NCBI RefSeq assembly: GCF_011064595.1
Contig: NZ_JAALJI010000011.1
Span: 124,001-188,000 of the forward strand
Direction: 5' to 3'
DNA: 64,000 nt
DNA from: Paludisphaera soli
GTDB lineage: Bacteria; Planctomycetota; Planctomycetia; Isosphaerales; Isosphaeraceae
This document shows positions 1-8,841 of the stretch, piece after piece. The notes beneath the pieces were generated by a model, which saw only the letters and a program-made list of their open reading frames with translations, made no database searches and had not been told where the DNA came from. Within the stretch, counting starts at the first letter, position 1, and each line of letters opens with the position of its first letter. The position numbers were made by a program, and so were the translations under genes.

Positions 1-1134
1 GCGATGTTCATGACGACGACCGAGGCCCGCGCCGCGGAGAAGTCCTGGGTGTTCGTCGGCACCTACACCAACTCGAAGTCCTCGCCCAGCGAGGGGATCT
101 ATCGGCTGGAGTTCGACCCGGCCGACGGCTCGCTGACGCCGAAGGGGGTCGCGGCCGAGTCCGCCGACCCGTCGTTCCTGGCGGTCCACCCGAGCGGCAA
201 GTTCCTCTACGCGGTGAACGAGCTGGGCGAGTTCGAGGGCGAGAAGGCCGGCGGCGTGAGCGCCTTCGCCCTGGACGCGGCGACCGGCGCGCTGAAGCCG
301 CTGAACCGGCAGTCGTCCCGGGGGGCGCATCCGTGCCACCTGGCGATCGACCCGTCGGGTAAGGTCGCGCTGGCCGCCAACTACTCGGGCGGGAGCGTGG
401 TTTGCCTGCCGATCGACCCGGACGGCTCGCTGCGGCCGGCCTCGTCGTTCATCCAGCATCAGGGCAAGAGCGTCGACCCCGACCGCCAGACCGCGCCCCA
501 CGCCCATTCGGCGAACCTCGACCCGACGGGCAAGCTCGCCCTGGTGGCCGACCTGGGGCTCGACAAGGTTTTGATCTACGACCTGGACGCCCCCGCCGGC
601 AAGCTCACGCCCCACGACCCGGCCTTCGCCCCGGTCGCGGCCGGCTCCGGGCCCCGGCACCTGGCCTGGCACCCCTCGGGCCGCTTCGCCTACGTCATCA
701 CCGAGATGGGGAACACGGTCGCCGCGTTCGCCTACGACCAGGAGAAGGGCGCGCTCAAGGAGATCCAGTCGATCCCCACGCTCCCCGACGACTTCCGGGG
801 CAAGAGCTTCTGCGCCGAGGTCGTCGCACACCCGTCGGGCAAGTTCCTCTACGGCTCGAACCGGGGCCACGACAGCCTGGCGATCTACAAGGTCGACCCC
901 GCGACGAGGAAGCTGGCCGCGGCCGGCTGGCAGCCCGTCGGCGGCAAGAACCCGCGCAACTTCGCGATCGACCCCACCGGCGGGTTCCTGCTGGCCGCGA
1001 GCATGGATTCCGACCGGATCGTCGTCTTCCGCATCGACCCGGAGACCGGCGGGCTGACGGCCGTGGGCGAGCCGGTCTCGCTCCCGAAGCCCGTCTGCAT
1101 CCGGTTCGTGACGCAGCCCTCCTCGGCGAAGTGA
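1..1134 (+). CDS. Lactonase family beta-propeller protein (5' partial)
   Basis: This looks like a secreted member of the 6-phosphogluconolactonase-type lactonase family (seven-bladed propeller, PF10282), which hydrolyses sugar lactones; the substrate here is unknown. The blades show as repeated HPSGKFLY / HPSGRFAY / IDPTGGFL strands spaced about 50 residues apart along the whole protein, beginning with FVGTYTNS. The frame is open to base 1. The first visible ATG (position 4) is followed only by a short stretch ending in ARAAEKS, which looks like the tail of a signal peptide whose hydrophobic core lies upstream. The N-terminus is therefore probably missing from the window. It ends 18 bases before the SprT-like gene on the same strand. 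Confidence 0.85.
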   Translation, partial: AMFMTTTEARAAEKSWVFVGTYTNSKSSPSEGIYRLEFDPADGSLTPKGVAAESADPSFLAVHPSGKFLYAVNELGEFEGEKAGGVSAFALDAATGALKPLNRQSSRGAHPCHLAIDPSGKVALAANYSGGSVVCLPIDPDGSLRPASSFIQHQGKSVDPDRQTAPHAHSANLDPTGKLALVADLGLDKVLIYDLDAPAGKLTPHDPAFAPVAAGSGPRHLAWHPSGRFAYVITEMGNTVAAFAYDQEKGALKEIQSIPTLPDDFRGKSFCAEVVAHPSGKFLYGSNRGHDSLAIYKVDPATRKLAAAGWQPVGGKNPRNFAIDPTGGFLLAASMDSDRIVVFRIDPETGGLTAVGEPVSLPKPVCIRFVTQPSSAK

Positions 1135-1152
1135 AGTGAGCCCGCCCCCCGC

Positions 1153-1983
1153 ATGAGCGTCCCCCTCGGCGACGAAGCGACGTGGTCCGAAGCGTCCGGC
1201 CCGGGCCGCCCGCGGCAGGCCAGGCTCGCTTCGCTCCTGTACGCGCCGGCCGAGGCCCGCGATCGTTCGCGGCGGATCTACGCGGCGGTGCTGGATGAGT
1301 CGCCGAGGATCCGCGAGGGGAACTTCGAGACGATCGGGGCGGACGACCTGGAGCGGCTGTTCCACCTCTACGACGCGGCCTTCTTCCGGGGGTCGTTGTC
1401 GGAGATGCTGCAGGAGGACCGGGCCTATCCGATGGCCTTCCGGCTCTCGCGGCGGCTGACCCGCGCCGCCGGCCAGACGATCCGCCTGGTGCGCCGGGTC
1501 CGTCGCGGCCCGACGGTGGTCGAGCAGGCCGAGTACGAGATCTCGGTCTCCACGACCTTGCTGTTCAACACGTTCCACGAGGTCGACCGCGAGGTGGTCG
1601 TCGGCGGCCTGGCCTGCGCCGACCGGCTGGAGGCGCTCCAGCGGATCTTCGAGCACGAGCTGCTGCACCTGGCCGAGTTCCTGGGCTGGGGCCGGTCGAG
1701 CTGCTCGGCCGAGAACTTCCACGCCCTCTCGCGGCGGATCTTCGCCCACGAGGGGGTCCGGCACGACCTGGTGACGCCCCGCGAGCAGGCCGCGGCGGCC
1801 TTCGGCGTCCGCGTGGGGGACGCCGTGGAGTTCGACATGGAGGGCGCCCGCCTGCTCGGACGCGTCAACCGCATCACCCGCCGGGCCACCGTGCTGGTGG
1901 AGGACCCCGCCGGCGTCCTCTTCACCGACGGCCGCCGCTACCAGACCTTCTACGTCCCCCTGTCGCTCCTGCGGCGGGTCTGA
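1153..1983 (+). CDS. SprT-like zinc metalloprotein
   Basis: A 276-residue soluble protein with a metalloprotease-type HExxH site (H168-E169-L-L-H172) inside a helix, FEHELLHLAEF, typical of SprT-like domains. A second conserved His lies about 20 residues later in the NFHALSRR segment. SprT-like domains occur in DNA-protein crosslink proteases (Spartan) and in many uncharacterised bacterial proteins; activity here is inferred from the motif only. The last ~65 residues (GVRVGDAVEFDMEG onward) look like a separate small beta-rich domain. It starts with ATG shortly after the lactonase stop and may be co-transcribed with it. No signal peptide or membrane segment is visible. Confidence 0.72.
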   Translation: MSVPLGDEATWSEASGPGRPRQARLASLLYAPAEARDRSRRIYAAVLDESPRIREGNFETIGADDLERLFHLYDAAFFRGSLSEMLQEDRAYPMAFRLSRRLTRAAGQTIRLVRRVRRGPTVVEQAEYEISVSTTLLFNTFHEVDREVVVGGLACADRLEALQRIFEHELLHLAEFLGWGRSSCSAENFHALSRRIFAHEGVRHDLVTPREQAAAAFGVRVGDAVEFDMEGARLLGRVNRITRRATVLVEDPAGVLFTDGRRYQTFYVPLSLLRRV

Positions 1984-2050
1984 GCGACGCCCGGGCGTTT
2001 CCCCCGGCGCGGATTGCCGTCGCCCGCACCGTCGACGTAGATTGGACTGC

Positions 2051-2293
2051 ATGGGAGAGAAAATCCTCGAAGGGACCTGGGAAGAGATCGCCCGCCGCGG
2101 CCCCGAGCTGGCGGGTCGCCGCGTGCGCGTCACGATCATCGAGGAGCCGCAGCCGAGCCCGCTCGACATCGCCCTGGCCCCCTTGATCGAGGACGCCGAG
2201 CGTCTGGCTCGGCCCGATGCGTCGGAACCGCCCGCCGCCGACTGGGGGGAGGCGGTCGAAGAGAAGTTCCGACGCCAGGGGTTCGACCTGTGA
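2051..2293 (+). CDS. Small antitoxin-like protein upstream of a PIN gene
   Basis: An 80-residue charged protein whose stop overlaps the start of the PIN-domain gene (GTGA), the arrangement of type II toxin-antitoxin pairs. The N-terminal half (EGTWEEIARRGPELAGRRVRV) resembles short planctomycete and cyanobacterial antitoxin-like proteins that begin with a small beta strand and helix. No clear ribbon-helix-helix or AbrB motif can be read. I chose the ATG at 2051; a TTG at 2042 in the same frame is the alternative. The antitoxin role is inferred from the neighbour. Confidence 0.55.
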   Translation: MGEKILEGTWEEIARRGPELAGRRVRVTIIEEPQPSPLDIALAPLIEDAERLARPDASEPPAADWGEAVEEKFRRQGFDL

Positions 2294-2700
2294 TCCTGTG
2301 CGACGCCGGCCCGCTCTTCGCCCTCGTCGACCCGAGGCAAGCGGAGCTTCACCGGCGTTGCAAGGACGCGTTGCCGGGCCTCTCCTCGCCCCTCGTCACC
2401 ACCTGGCCGAGCTTCACGGAGGCCATGTATCTGGCGCACCGTTGGGGCGGTTGGGCGATGCAGCGGATCCTCTGGCGTTTCGTCGGCGAATCGGTCCTCA
2501 GCTTCCATGAGCCTGCGCCCGGCGAGGCCGCTCGGATGGTCGAGCTGATGGAGCGGTATCGCGACGTGCCGATGGACCTGGCGGACGCCTCGCTCGTGGC
2601 GGCCGCCGAGGCCCTGGGAGTCTCGCGGAGCTTCACGCTGGACCACCATTTCCGCGTGTACCGCATCCAGGGAGTCGCTGCCTTCCACGTCATCCCATGA
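2290..2700 (+). CDS. PIN-domain protein, VapC-like putative toxin ribonuclease
   Basis: A 136-residue PIN domain of normal VapC length. The acidic residues expected for the Mg2+ site are in place: D5 (ILCDAGPLFAL), E44 (SFTEAMYL), D96 and D99 (MDLADASLVAAAE) and D118 (FTLDHHF). PIN toxins cleave RNA, often tRNA or rRNA. It begins with GTG overlapping the stop of the 80-residue gene, so the two are probably translated together as a toxin-antitoxin module. A non-toxin PIN nuclease cannot be excluded, since the partner is not a recognised antitoxin family. Confidence 0.75.
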   Translation: MILCDAGPLFALVDPRQAELHRRCKDALPGLSSPLVTTWPSFTEAMYLAHRWGGWAMQRILWRFVGESVLSFHEPAPGEAARMVELMERYRDVPMDLADASLVAAAEALGVSRSFTLDHHFRVYRIQGVAAFHVIP

Positions 2701-2782
2701 CCATCGCCGATCCCCCCTCCCGCTCGGAAAATCCCCCGGCGGGTGCAAGGTCCGGGCGGGGCGCGGCAACTCTCCTCTCACG

Positions 2783-3349
2783 ATGAGCGAAGAAAGCCCG
2801 CAACGAATGGACGCGGAGGGGCCGGACTGGGGCGGCCTGCTGGCCCGGCACGAGGGCTGGCTGCGTCGCGTGGCGTCGGCCCGGGTGCGGGAGCCGCAGG
2901 GGGTGGACGAGGTGATGCAGGAGGTGGCCCTGGCGGTCGTCGCCGGCCGCTCCCCCTTGCTCGACCCCTCGCGGCTCGTGGGCTGGCTGTATCGGCTGAC
3001 GGTGCGACAGGCGCTCCTGTACCGCCGCAAGGCGGGGCGCGGGCGGGCCCTGATCGGCCGCTGCGCGGCGGTTCGGCCCGTCGCCGAGGAGGCCCCCGGC
3101 CCCTCGCCCCTGGCCTGGCTGCTGCACGACGAACGCCGGGAGCTGGTGCGGAAGGCCCTGGACCGGCTCCCCCCCCGCGACGCCGACCTGCTGGCGCTCA
3201 AGCACGGCGAAGGCTGGACCGCCCGCGAGCTGGCCGAGCGGCTCGGCCTGGGCGTCCCCGCCGTCGAGGCCCGGCTCTCGCGGGCGCGGAAGCGGCTCCG
3301 GGCCGAGCTGGAATCCCTCACGAGCGACTTCGAGGACCACGACCCATGA
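2783..3349 (+). CDS. ECF-type RNA polymerase sigma factor
   Basis: A 188-residue sigma-70 family protein with only regions 2 and 4, as in ECF sigma factors. Region 2 spans about residues 20-85 (HEGWLRRVASARV, then LVGWLYRLTVRQALLYRRK). Region 4 spans about residues 125-175 (LDRLPPRDADLLALKHGEGW, then a helix-turn-helix around TARELAERLGLGVPAVEARL). It would direct RNA polymerase to a small regulon. Its stop overlaps the next start (ATGA), so the downstream membrane protein is probably its partner or regulator. Confidence 0.88.
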   Translation: MSEESPQRMDAEGPDWGGLLARHEGWLRRVASARVREPQGVDEVMQEVALAVVAGRSPLLDPSRLVGWLYRLTVRQALLYRRKAGRGRALIGRCAAVRPVAEEAPGPSPLAWLLHDERRELVRKALDRLPPRDADLLALKHGEGWTARELAERLGLGVPAVEARLSRARKRLRAELESLTSDFEDHDP

Positions 3350-3960
3350 CGCCCGACCTCGAGACCCTCCTCGACCGCCTCGTCGACGGCGACCTCGCCC
3401 CGGCCGAACTCCGCGAGGCCCTGACGGCCGTCGAGGCCGCCCCCGACGGCTGGCGGCGCTGCGCCCTGGCCCTCCTGGAGGCCCGCTGCCTGGACCACGC
3501 CCTTCGCGAGCCGGCACCGGCGCCGAAGCCGACGTTCGCAGTCGCGGCCCCGTCGCGCCGTCGGTTCCGCCCGGCCCTGGCGGCGTCCCTCGCCCTCGCC
3601 TGCTTCGGCTCGGGCTGGCTCGTCGGCGGCGGCGGTCCGGGCCCGGTCGACGAGCCCGAACCGCCGGCCCCTCTCGTTGCGAGGGCCGAGCCGTCGCCCG
3701 AATCCCCCGAGCCGCCGCCCGAGGCACCGCAGCCGCAGCCCGAGGCACCGCAGCCGCCGCCCGCGCCCGTTCGCCTGGCGTCCTGGGTGGTGAACCAGCC
3801 GCTGCCGGTCTCGGACGCCGAGCGGGCCGCGCTGGAAGCTCGCGGCTACCGCCTCGACCAGCAGCGCCGGCTCGTCTCCGCCCGCCTCGCCGACGGCCGC
3901 CGCGTCGTCGTCCCCGTCGATCGCCTGGGCCTCCGCTACGTCGGCGGGGCGACGCTGTAG
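3346..3960 (+). CDS. Single-pass membrane protein coupled to the sigma factor (possible anti-sigma)
   Basis: A 204-residue protein overlapping the sigma gene by ATGA. Layout: N-terminal ~60 residues (LETLLDRLVDGDLAPAELRE), resembling the N-terminal segment seen before transmembrane helices in planctomycete anti-sigma-like proteins; one hydrophobic helix near residues 70-95 (ALAASLALACFGSGWLVGG); a Pro/Glu-rich spacer with PEAPQPQ and PEAPQPP repeats; and a C-terminal domain of about 60 residues (LPVSDAERAALEARGYRL onward). No HxxxCxxC zinc anti-sigma motif is present. The anti-sigma role is inferred from context and topology. Confidence 0.65.
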   Translation: MTPDLETLLDRLVDGDLAPAELREALTAVEAAPDGWRRCALALLEARCLDHALREPAPAPKPTFAVAAPSRRRFRPALAASLALACFGSGWLVGGGGPGPVDEPEPPAPLVARAEPSPESPEPPPEAPQPQPEAPQPPPAPVRLASWVVNQPLPVSDAERAALEARGYRLDQQRRLVSARLADGRRVVVPVDRLGLRYVGGATL

Positions 3961-4047
3961 GCAGGCGGCGCGAATCGACCTTCTCCCCTGGTGGTGCTCC
4001 GTCGAAAAATCCTCGTCGGAGAGCCCGGGTTCGTCGGCCTGAAACGG

Positions 4048-4323
4048 TCTTCCCCCCTGGCGGGGGAAGACAGACCGCGAAGCGGTCAGATGAGGGGGGG
4101 ACGCGCGCGGGCAGCTTCGGATTTCCAGGCCCGTTCGCAGGCCGGCGGCCTCGGAATGACCTCTGGAAGCTCCGACGGTCGTCTCGCTCGGCCCCCCCTC
4201 ATCCGGCCCTCCGGGCCACCTTCCCCCGCCAGGGGGGAAGGGAAGAAATGTATGCCTTGGAATCCGCCTTGATGATCCCTTTCCTCGACCGCTTCGCGGT
4301 CCTTCCCCCACCGGGGGGGAAGG
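4048..4323. repeat. Dispersed two-palindrome element, locus 1 (three copies)
   Basis: Copies at about 4048-4100 (plus), 4192-4241 (minus) and 4274-4323 (minus). Each has a G/C palindrome of the form TTCCCCCCTGGCGGGGGAA, a second palindrome (here GACCGCGAAGCGGTC or GGCCCTCCGGGCC) and a GATGAGGGGG end. The first two face each other across about 90 bases. They fill most of the 400-base gap between the sigma partner and the PDZ gene. I see no gene in this gap. Confidence 0.85.
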
Positions 4324-4362
4324 ATCGACGCCTCAGTCTCTTTTGATCAGGAGATTCCGCCC

Positions 4363-5415
4363 ATGCTCCGTTCCCTCGCCTGCTCGCTCCTCGCGGCGTT
4401 CGCGCCGTTCGGCCCGTTCGACGACCCGGGCCCGCAAACCCCGGAGGACGCCGGCGCCGTCTACCGGGGCGATGGGCAGGACTTTCGACTCAACCTGTCC
4501 GCCGGCTCCGACCTGAATCGCTTCCTCGTCGAGAACGCCCCGACCCGCGCCGACCTCGTGCTGGAGACGCTCGACGACGCGGCCCGGGGCCAGCTCGGCG
4601 TGCCCGAGGGGCGCGGGCTGGTCGTCGCCTCGGTGCAGGTGGACGGCCCGGCGTGGGAGGCCGGCGTCCGCGAGCGGGACGTCCTGCTGACGCTGAACGA
4701 CGAGCCCCTGGCCGAGCCCGACGACCTGCCCCGCCTGCTGAAGAAGGCGGGCGACGAGCCGGCGACGCTCACCCTCCTCCGCAAGCGGAAGCCGACCACG
4801 CTCAAGGTCCAGGCCCAGGTGCGCGTGGACCTGGGCCCGCTGGAGGACGAGGCGCCGGAGTTCTGGATCGGCGCGAACGTCGGGCCGGTCGCCCCGATCC
4901 TCCGCGATCAGCTCGACCTGCCGGCCGACCGCGGCCTGAGCGTCGTCGGGCTGGTCGACGACGGGCCCGCCGCCAAGTCCGGCCTGAAGGTCCACGACGT
5001 CATCCTGGCCCTCGACGGCGAGCCCGTCGCGGACGCCGCCGGCCTGGTCGGCCGCGTGGGCAAGTCGGCCGCGAAGCCCCTGAACTTCGAGATCCTCCGC
5101 GGCGGCGAGAAGCTCGCGCTCAGCGTCACCCCCGCGAAGCGCCCGCCCCGCGACGAGACGCGGCGCTACTACAGGATCAGCAGCCCCCCGGCGCAGAACT
5201 TCAAGTACTATGACGTCGTCCGCCCCGGGGTGGTCCTGGACCGCCAGGGCCTCCTGCTCGACAACGCCTGGCAGGACATGATCGCCGGCCAGGCGAGACC
5301 CAAGCCCGACGACCCCGGCGCGCCCGACGCGCGGATCGACGCCATGGCCGCCGAGATCAAGGCCCTGCGCGAGGCGGTCGAGTCGCTCCGCAAGGCCCTC
5401 GAAGCCAAGAAATAA
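4363..5415 (+). CDS. Double PDZ-domain protein, exported
   Basis: A 350-residue protein with a short hydrophobic N-terminus (LACSLLAAFAPF) suggesting export, followed by two PDZ domains. The first is at about residues 80-155 (GLVVASVQVDGPAWEAGVRERDVLLTLN) and the second at about 175-255 (GLSVVGLVDDGPAAKSGLKVHDVILAL). No trypsin-like or other protease domain is present, so it is not a DegP/HtrA protease. It is more likely a peptide-binding scaffold. The C-terminus (IDAMAAEIKALREAVESLRK) is a predicted coiled coil, which could drive oligomerisation. Partner and pathway are unknown. Confidence 0.8.
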   Translation: MLRSLACSLLAAFAPFGPFDDPGPQTPEDAGAVYRGDGQDFRLNLSAGSDLNRFLVENAPTRADLVLETLDDAARGQLGVPEGRGLVVASVQVDGPAWEAGVRERDVLLTLNDEPLAEPDDLPRLLKKAGDEPATLTLLRKRKPTTLKVQAQVRVDLGPLEDEAPEFWIGANVGPVAPILRDQLDLPADRGLSVVGLVDDGPAAKSGLKVHDVILALDGEPVADAAGLVGRVGKSAAKPLNFEILRGGEKLALSVTPAKRPPRDETRRYYRISSPPAQNFKYYDVVRPGVVLDRQGLLLDNAWQDMIAGQARPKPDDPGAPDARIDAMAAEIKALREAVESLRKALEAKK

Positions 5416-5560
5416 GGCCGAGGCCGGCCGGGGCGGGGGGCCTTCGACCATTGACGACGCGGGGCGGCGGGCTTAGTCTGCAAGTCCGCCGCCGGTGGGT
5501 CGCCGGCAGGGTCGAAGACACCCCCCGCAGAGCAGACAACCCGCCCGGAGCCTCCCCTTG

Positions 5561-8551
5561 ATGACCGCGCGACGCCTCCCCTTCGTCCTCTCGTCGGCCG
5601 TCGCCGTCGGGGCCCTGCTCGTCCTGTCCGGCGCGGACGATCCGGCGCCGGCGCCGGCCCACGCGCCGACGCCCGCCGATCAGGCCCCGTCGAAGATGAC
5701 CATCCCGCCGGGGTTCACCGTCAAGCCGTTCGCGGCCGAGCCCGACGTGCTCCAGCCGATCGCCTTCACCATCGACCCGAAGGGCCGGCTCTGGGTGGTC
5801 GAGAACTTCTCGTACCCGATCTGGCTGGGCGGGCCGGTGGGCAAGGACCGCGTGACGATCTTCGAGGACGCCGACGGCGACGGAAAATTCGACTCGCGCA
5901 AGGTCTTCTACGAGGGCGGGACCAGCTTCACCGGCATCGAGCTGGGCTTCGGCGGCGTCTGGCTCTGCGCCACGCCGAACCTCCTGTTCATCCCCGACGC
6001 CGACGGCGACGACGCGCCCGACGGCCCGGCCGTCACGGTCCTCGACGGCTGGGACGAAAAAGCCCAGCATAATATGTTCAACGGCCTGAAATGGGGCCCG
6101 GACGGCTGGCTCTGGGGCCTCAACGGCATCCTGTCCAACTCCAAGGTCGGCGCCCCCGGCGCGTCCGACGCCGACCGCACGCCGATCAACACCGGCGTCT
6201 GGCGGTATCACCCCACGCGCAAGACCTTCGAGGTCGTCGCGCACGGGACGACGAACCCCTGGGGCCTGGACTTCGACGACCACGGCGAGGCGTTCATCAC
6301 CAACTGCGTGATCCCCCACCTGTTCCACGTCGTCCCCGGGGCCCGGTTCGACCGCATGTTCGGCGAGGACTTCAACCCGAACACCTATCAACGCATCCCC
6401 ACCTGCGCCGACCACCTGCACTGGGCCGGCGGCCACTGGACCGAGTCGCGCGAGGGCGAGGGGCACGACAAGCACAGCCTGGCCGGCGGCGGCCACGCCC
6501 ACGTCGGCGCGATGGTCTACCTGGGCGACAACTGGCCCGACTCGTACCGCGACGGCGTTTACACGTTCAACATCCACGGCCACCGCGTCAACCACGACCG
6601 CCTGGAACTCAAGGGGTCCGGCTACGTCGCCCATCACGAGCCCGACCTCCTCCGCGTGGACGACGTCTGGTTCCGCGGCCTGGAGCTGAAGTACGGCCCC
6701 GACGGCGCCGTCTACTTCACCGACTGGGCCGACATCGGCGAATGCCACGAGAACGACGCCGACAACGCCCACCGCGAGAACGGGCGGATCTATAAGATGA
6801 CCTACGGCGAGACGAAGCCGGTCCAGGTCGACCTGGCGAAGCAGACCGACGTCGAGCTGGCCGGCCTCCAGCGCCACAAGAACGATTGGTACGTCCGCAC
6901 CGCCCGCCGGATTTTGCAGGAGCGCGCGGCGGCCGGCGGCGACATGAGCGCGGCCCGCTCGGCGCTGCAGGCGACCTTCCGCGACGAGGCCGAGGCTCCC
7001 CGACGCCTCCGCGCCTTGTGGGCGCTGCACGCGATCGGCGGGCTCGACGAGGAGGCCCTGATCGGCCTGCTGGCCGACCGCGACGAGTCGGTGCGGGGCT
7101 GGGCCGTCCGCCTGCTGGTGGACGGGCCTTCGGTCGCCCCGGCGGTCGTGGCGAAGCTCGCGGCGCTGGCGAAGGACGAGCCCTCGCCCCGCGTGCGGCT
7201 GGCCCTGACGTCGGCCCTCCAGCGGATCCCCGTCGCCGACCGCCGGCCCCTGGCCGAGACGCTGGCGGCGGCCGAGATCGACCCGGCCGACCCGATGCTC
7301 CCGCTGATGACCTGGTACGGGATCGAGCCCCTGGCGGCGGACGACTTCGACCGCGCGGCGGCCCTCGCGCCGGTGGTCAAGCTGCCGATGCTCCGCAACT
7401 TCCTGGCGCGGCGGATGGTCTCGGCCGACCCGGCGAAGGGCCTGGCGGCGCTCGCCTCGGTGCTGAAGCTCGACCGCGACGACCTGCGGTCAGACGTGCT
7501 CGACGGCGTGCTGGAGGCCTTCCGGGGCCGCAAGCAGGTCCCCCGGCCCGAGGGCTGGGCGGACCTCTACGCCGGGCTCTCGGCCGTGAAGTCGCCCGAG
7601 GTCCTGGAGAAGGCCCTGCGTCTGGCCGTGATCCTCGACGAGCCCCGGGCCGTCGAGGCCCTGCGCGCCACCCTGCTCGACTCGAAGGCCGACGCCGAAC
7701 GACGCGCCCAGGCCCTCACCACGCTGGTCGAGCGCCGGACCCCGGGCCTGGAGCGCGACATCCCCGGCCTGCTCGACGACGACGCCCTCCGCGCCCGGGC
7801 CCTCCGCGCCCTGGCCGCCTTCGCCGACCCGGACGTCCCCGGGCTCGTGCTCGGCCGCTACCCGAAGCTCACCCCCTCCGAGCGCGAGGACGCCGTCGCC
7901 ACGCTCGCCGCGCGGCCGGCCTGGGCGCTCGCCCTGCTCGACGCGGTGGAGCAGGGGACCGTCCCGCGCCGCGAGGTCAGCGTGACCACGGCCCGCCAGA
8001 TCCAGGCCCTGGGCGACGCCGGCCTGGCCCGCCGCCTGGAGGCCGTCTGGGGGACTGTGCGGGCGACCTCGGCCGACAAGGCGTCGCTGATCGGCAAGTA
8101 CAAGGCGATCCTGGGCGGCGGCGAGCCCGACCTCGTCAACGGCCGCGCCGTGTTCGAGCGGACGTGCCAGGCCTGCCACAAGCTGTTCGACTCCGGCGGG
8201 GACGTCGGCCCCGAGCTGACCGGCTCCGACCGCGCCAACGCCGACTACATCCTGGAGAACGTCCTCGACCCCAGCGCCACGGTCGCCCGCGAGTACACCG
8301 TGACCAACGTCGCCACCGCCGACGGCCGCCTGGTCTCGGGCATCCTCCGCTCCCAGACCGACGCCGTCCTGACCATCCAGACGGCCAACGAGCGGATCAT
8401 CCTCCCCCGCGAGGACGTGGAGGAGGTCAAGACCTCCAACATCTCCATGATGCCCGAAGGCCAGCTCGAAGCCCTCTCCCCCCAGGAGATCCGCGACCTC
8501 TTCGCCTACCTCGCCTCCCCGGCCCAGGTCGCGCCGCCGTCGGCGAAGTGA
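5561..8551 (+). CDS. PVC-type membrane-bound dehydrogenase with HEAT repeats and a C-terminal haem site
   Basis: A 996-residue exported protein with the planctomycete/verrucomicrobial layout: signal peptide (RLPFVLSSAVAVGALLVLSG); a sorbosone-dehydrogenase-like beta-propeller at about residues 45-420 (GFTVKPFAAEPDVLQPIAFTID ... DGAVYFTDWADIGE); a helical HEAT-like region at about 450-830; and a C-terminal cytochrome c module with one haem-binding C869-x-x-C872-H873. Family proteins are predicted to oxidise sugars or polyols outside the cytoplasm and pass electrons to haem; the substrate is unknown. I chose the ATG at 5561 because it gives a clean signal peptide. A repeat element follows the gene. 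Confidence 0.88.
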   Translation: MTARRLPFVLSSAVAVGALLVLSGADDPAPAPAHAPTPADQAPSKMTIPPGFTVKPFAAEPDVLQPIAFTIDPKGRLWVVENFSYPIWLGGPVGKDRVTIFEDADGDGKFDSRKVFYEGGTSFTGIELGFGGVWLCATPNLLFIPDADGDDAPDGPAVTVLDGWDEKAQHNMFNGLKWGPDGWLWGLNGILSNSKVGAPGASDADRTPINTGVWRYHPTRKTFEVVAHGTTNPWGLDFDDHGEAFITNCVIPHLFHVVPGARFDRMFGEDFNPNTYQRIPTCADHLHWAGGHWTESREGEGHDKHSLAGGGHAHVGAMVYLGDNWPDSYRDGVYTFNIHGHRVNHDRLELKGSGYVAHHEPDLLRVDDVWFRGLELKYGPDGAVYFTDWADIGECHENDADNAHRENGRIYKMTYGETKPVQVDLAKQTDVELAGLQRHKNDWYVRTARRILQERAAAGGDMSAARSALQATFRDEAEAPRRLRALWALHAIGGLDEEALIGLLADRDESVRGWAVRLLVDGPSVAPAVVAKLAALAKDEPSPRVRLALTSALQRIPVADRRPLAETLAAAEIDPADPMLPLMTWYGIEPLAADDFDRAAALAPVVKLPMLRNFLARRMVSADPAKGLAALASVLKLDRDDLRSDVLDGVLEAFRGRKQVPRPEGWADLYAGLSAVKSPEVLEKALRLAVILDEPRAVEALRATLLDSKADAERRAQALTTLVERRTPGLERDIPGLLDDDALRARALRALAAFADPDVPGLVLGRYPKLTPSEREDAVATLAARPAWALALLDAVEQGTVPRREVSVTTARQIQALGDAGLARRLEAVWGTVRATSADKASLIGKYKAILGGGEPDLVNGRAVFERTCQACHKLFDSGGDVGPELTGSDRANADYILENVLDPSATVAREYTVTNVATADGRLVSGILRSQTDAVLTIQTANERIILPREDVEEVKTSNISMMPEGQLEALSPQEIRDLFAYLASPAQVAPPSAK

Positions 8552-8574
8552 AGTCAGATTCGATTCCTCAAAGT

Positions 8575-8769
8575 CCTTCCCCCCTGGCGGGGGAAGGTGG
8601 CCCGAAGGGCCGGATGAGGGGGGGACGAGCGAGAAGGCCGCCGGAGTTCCAGCAAGGTTTTCGAGGCCGTCGGCCGTGCGGGCCTGGCTTCGAAGTGCGA
8701 AGCACCCCGCGAGCGCCCCCCCTCAACTGACCGCTCCGCGGTCTGTCTTCCCACGCCAGGGGGGAAGAC
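8575..8769. repeat. Dispersed two-palindrome element, locus 2 (facing pair)
   Basis: A plus copy at about 8575-8623 and a minus copy at about 8715-8769, facing each other across about 90 bases. The plus copy carries the consensus second palindrome GGCCCGAAGGGCC; the minus copy carries GACCGCTCCGCGGTC. They lie between the convergent ends of the PVC dehydrogenase and the phosphotriesterase-like gene and could act as a two-way transcription stop. Confidence 0.85.
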
Positions 8770-8841
8770 CGTTCCGGACCTCATACCACTCGCCCCGCCG
8801 GCGCTAGCTCGATGCGGACCATCCCCGCCCGCCCCTGCCGA

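Noticed and set aside
3991-4272. Short frames encoded by the dispersed repeats here and at the other loci
   Set aside because: They read the same repeat in different copies, lack good starts and carry no domain.
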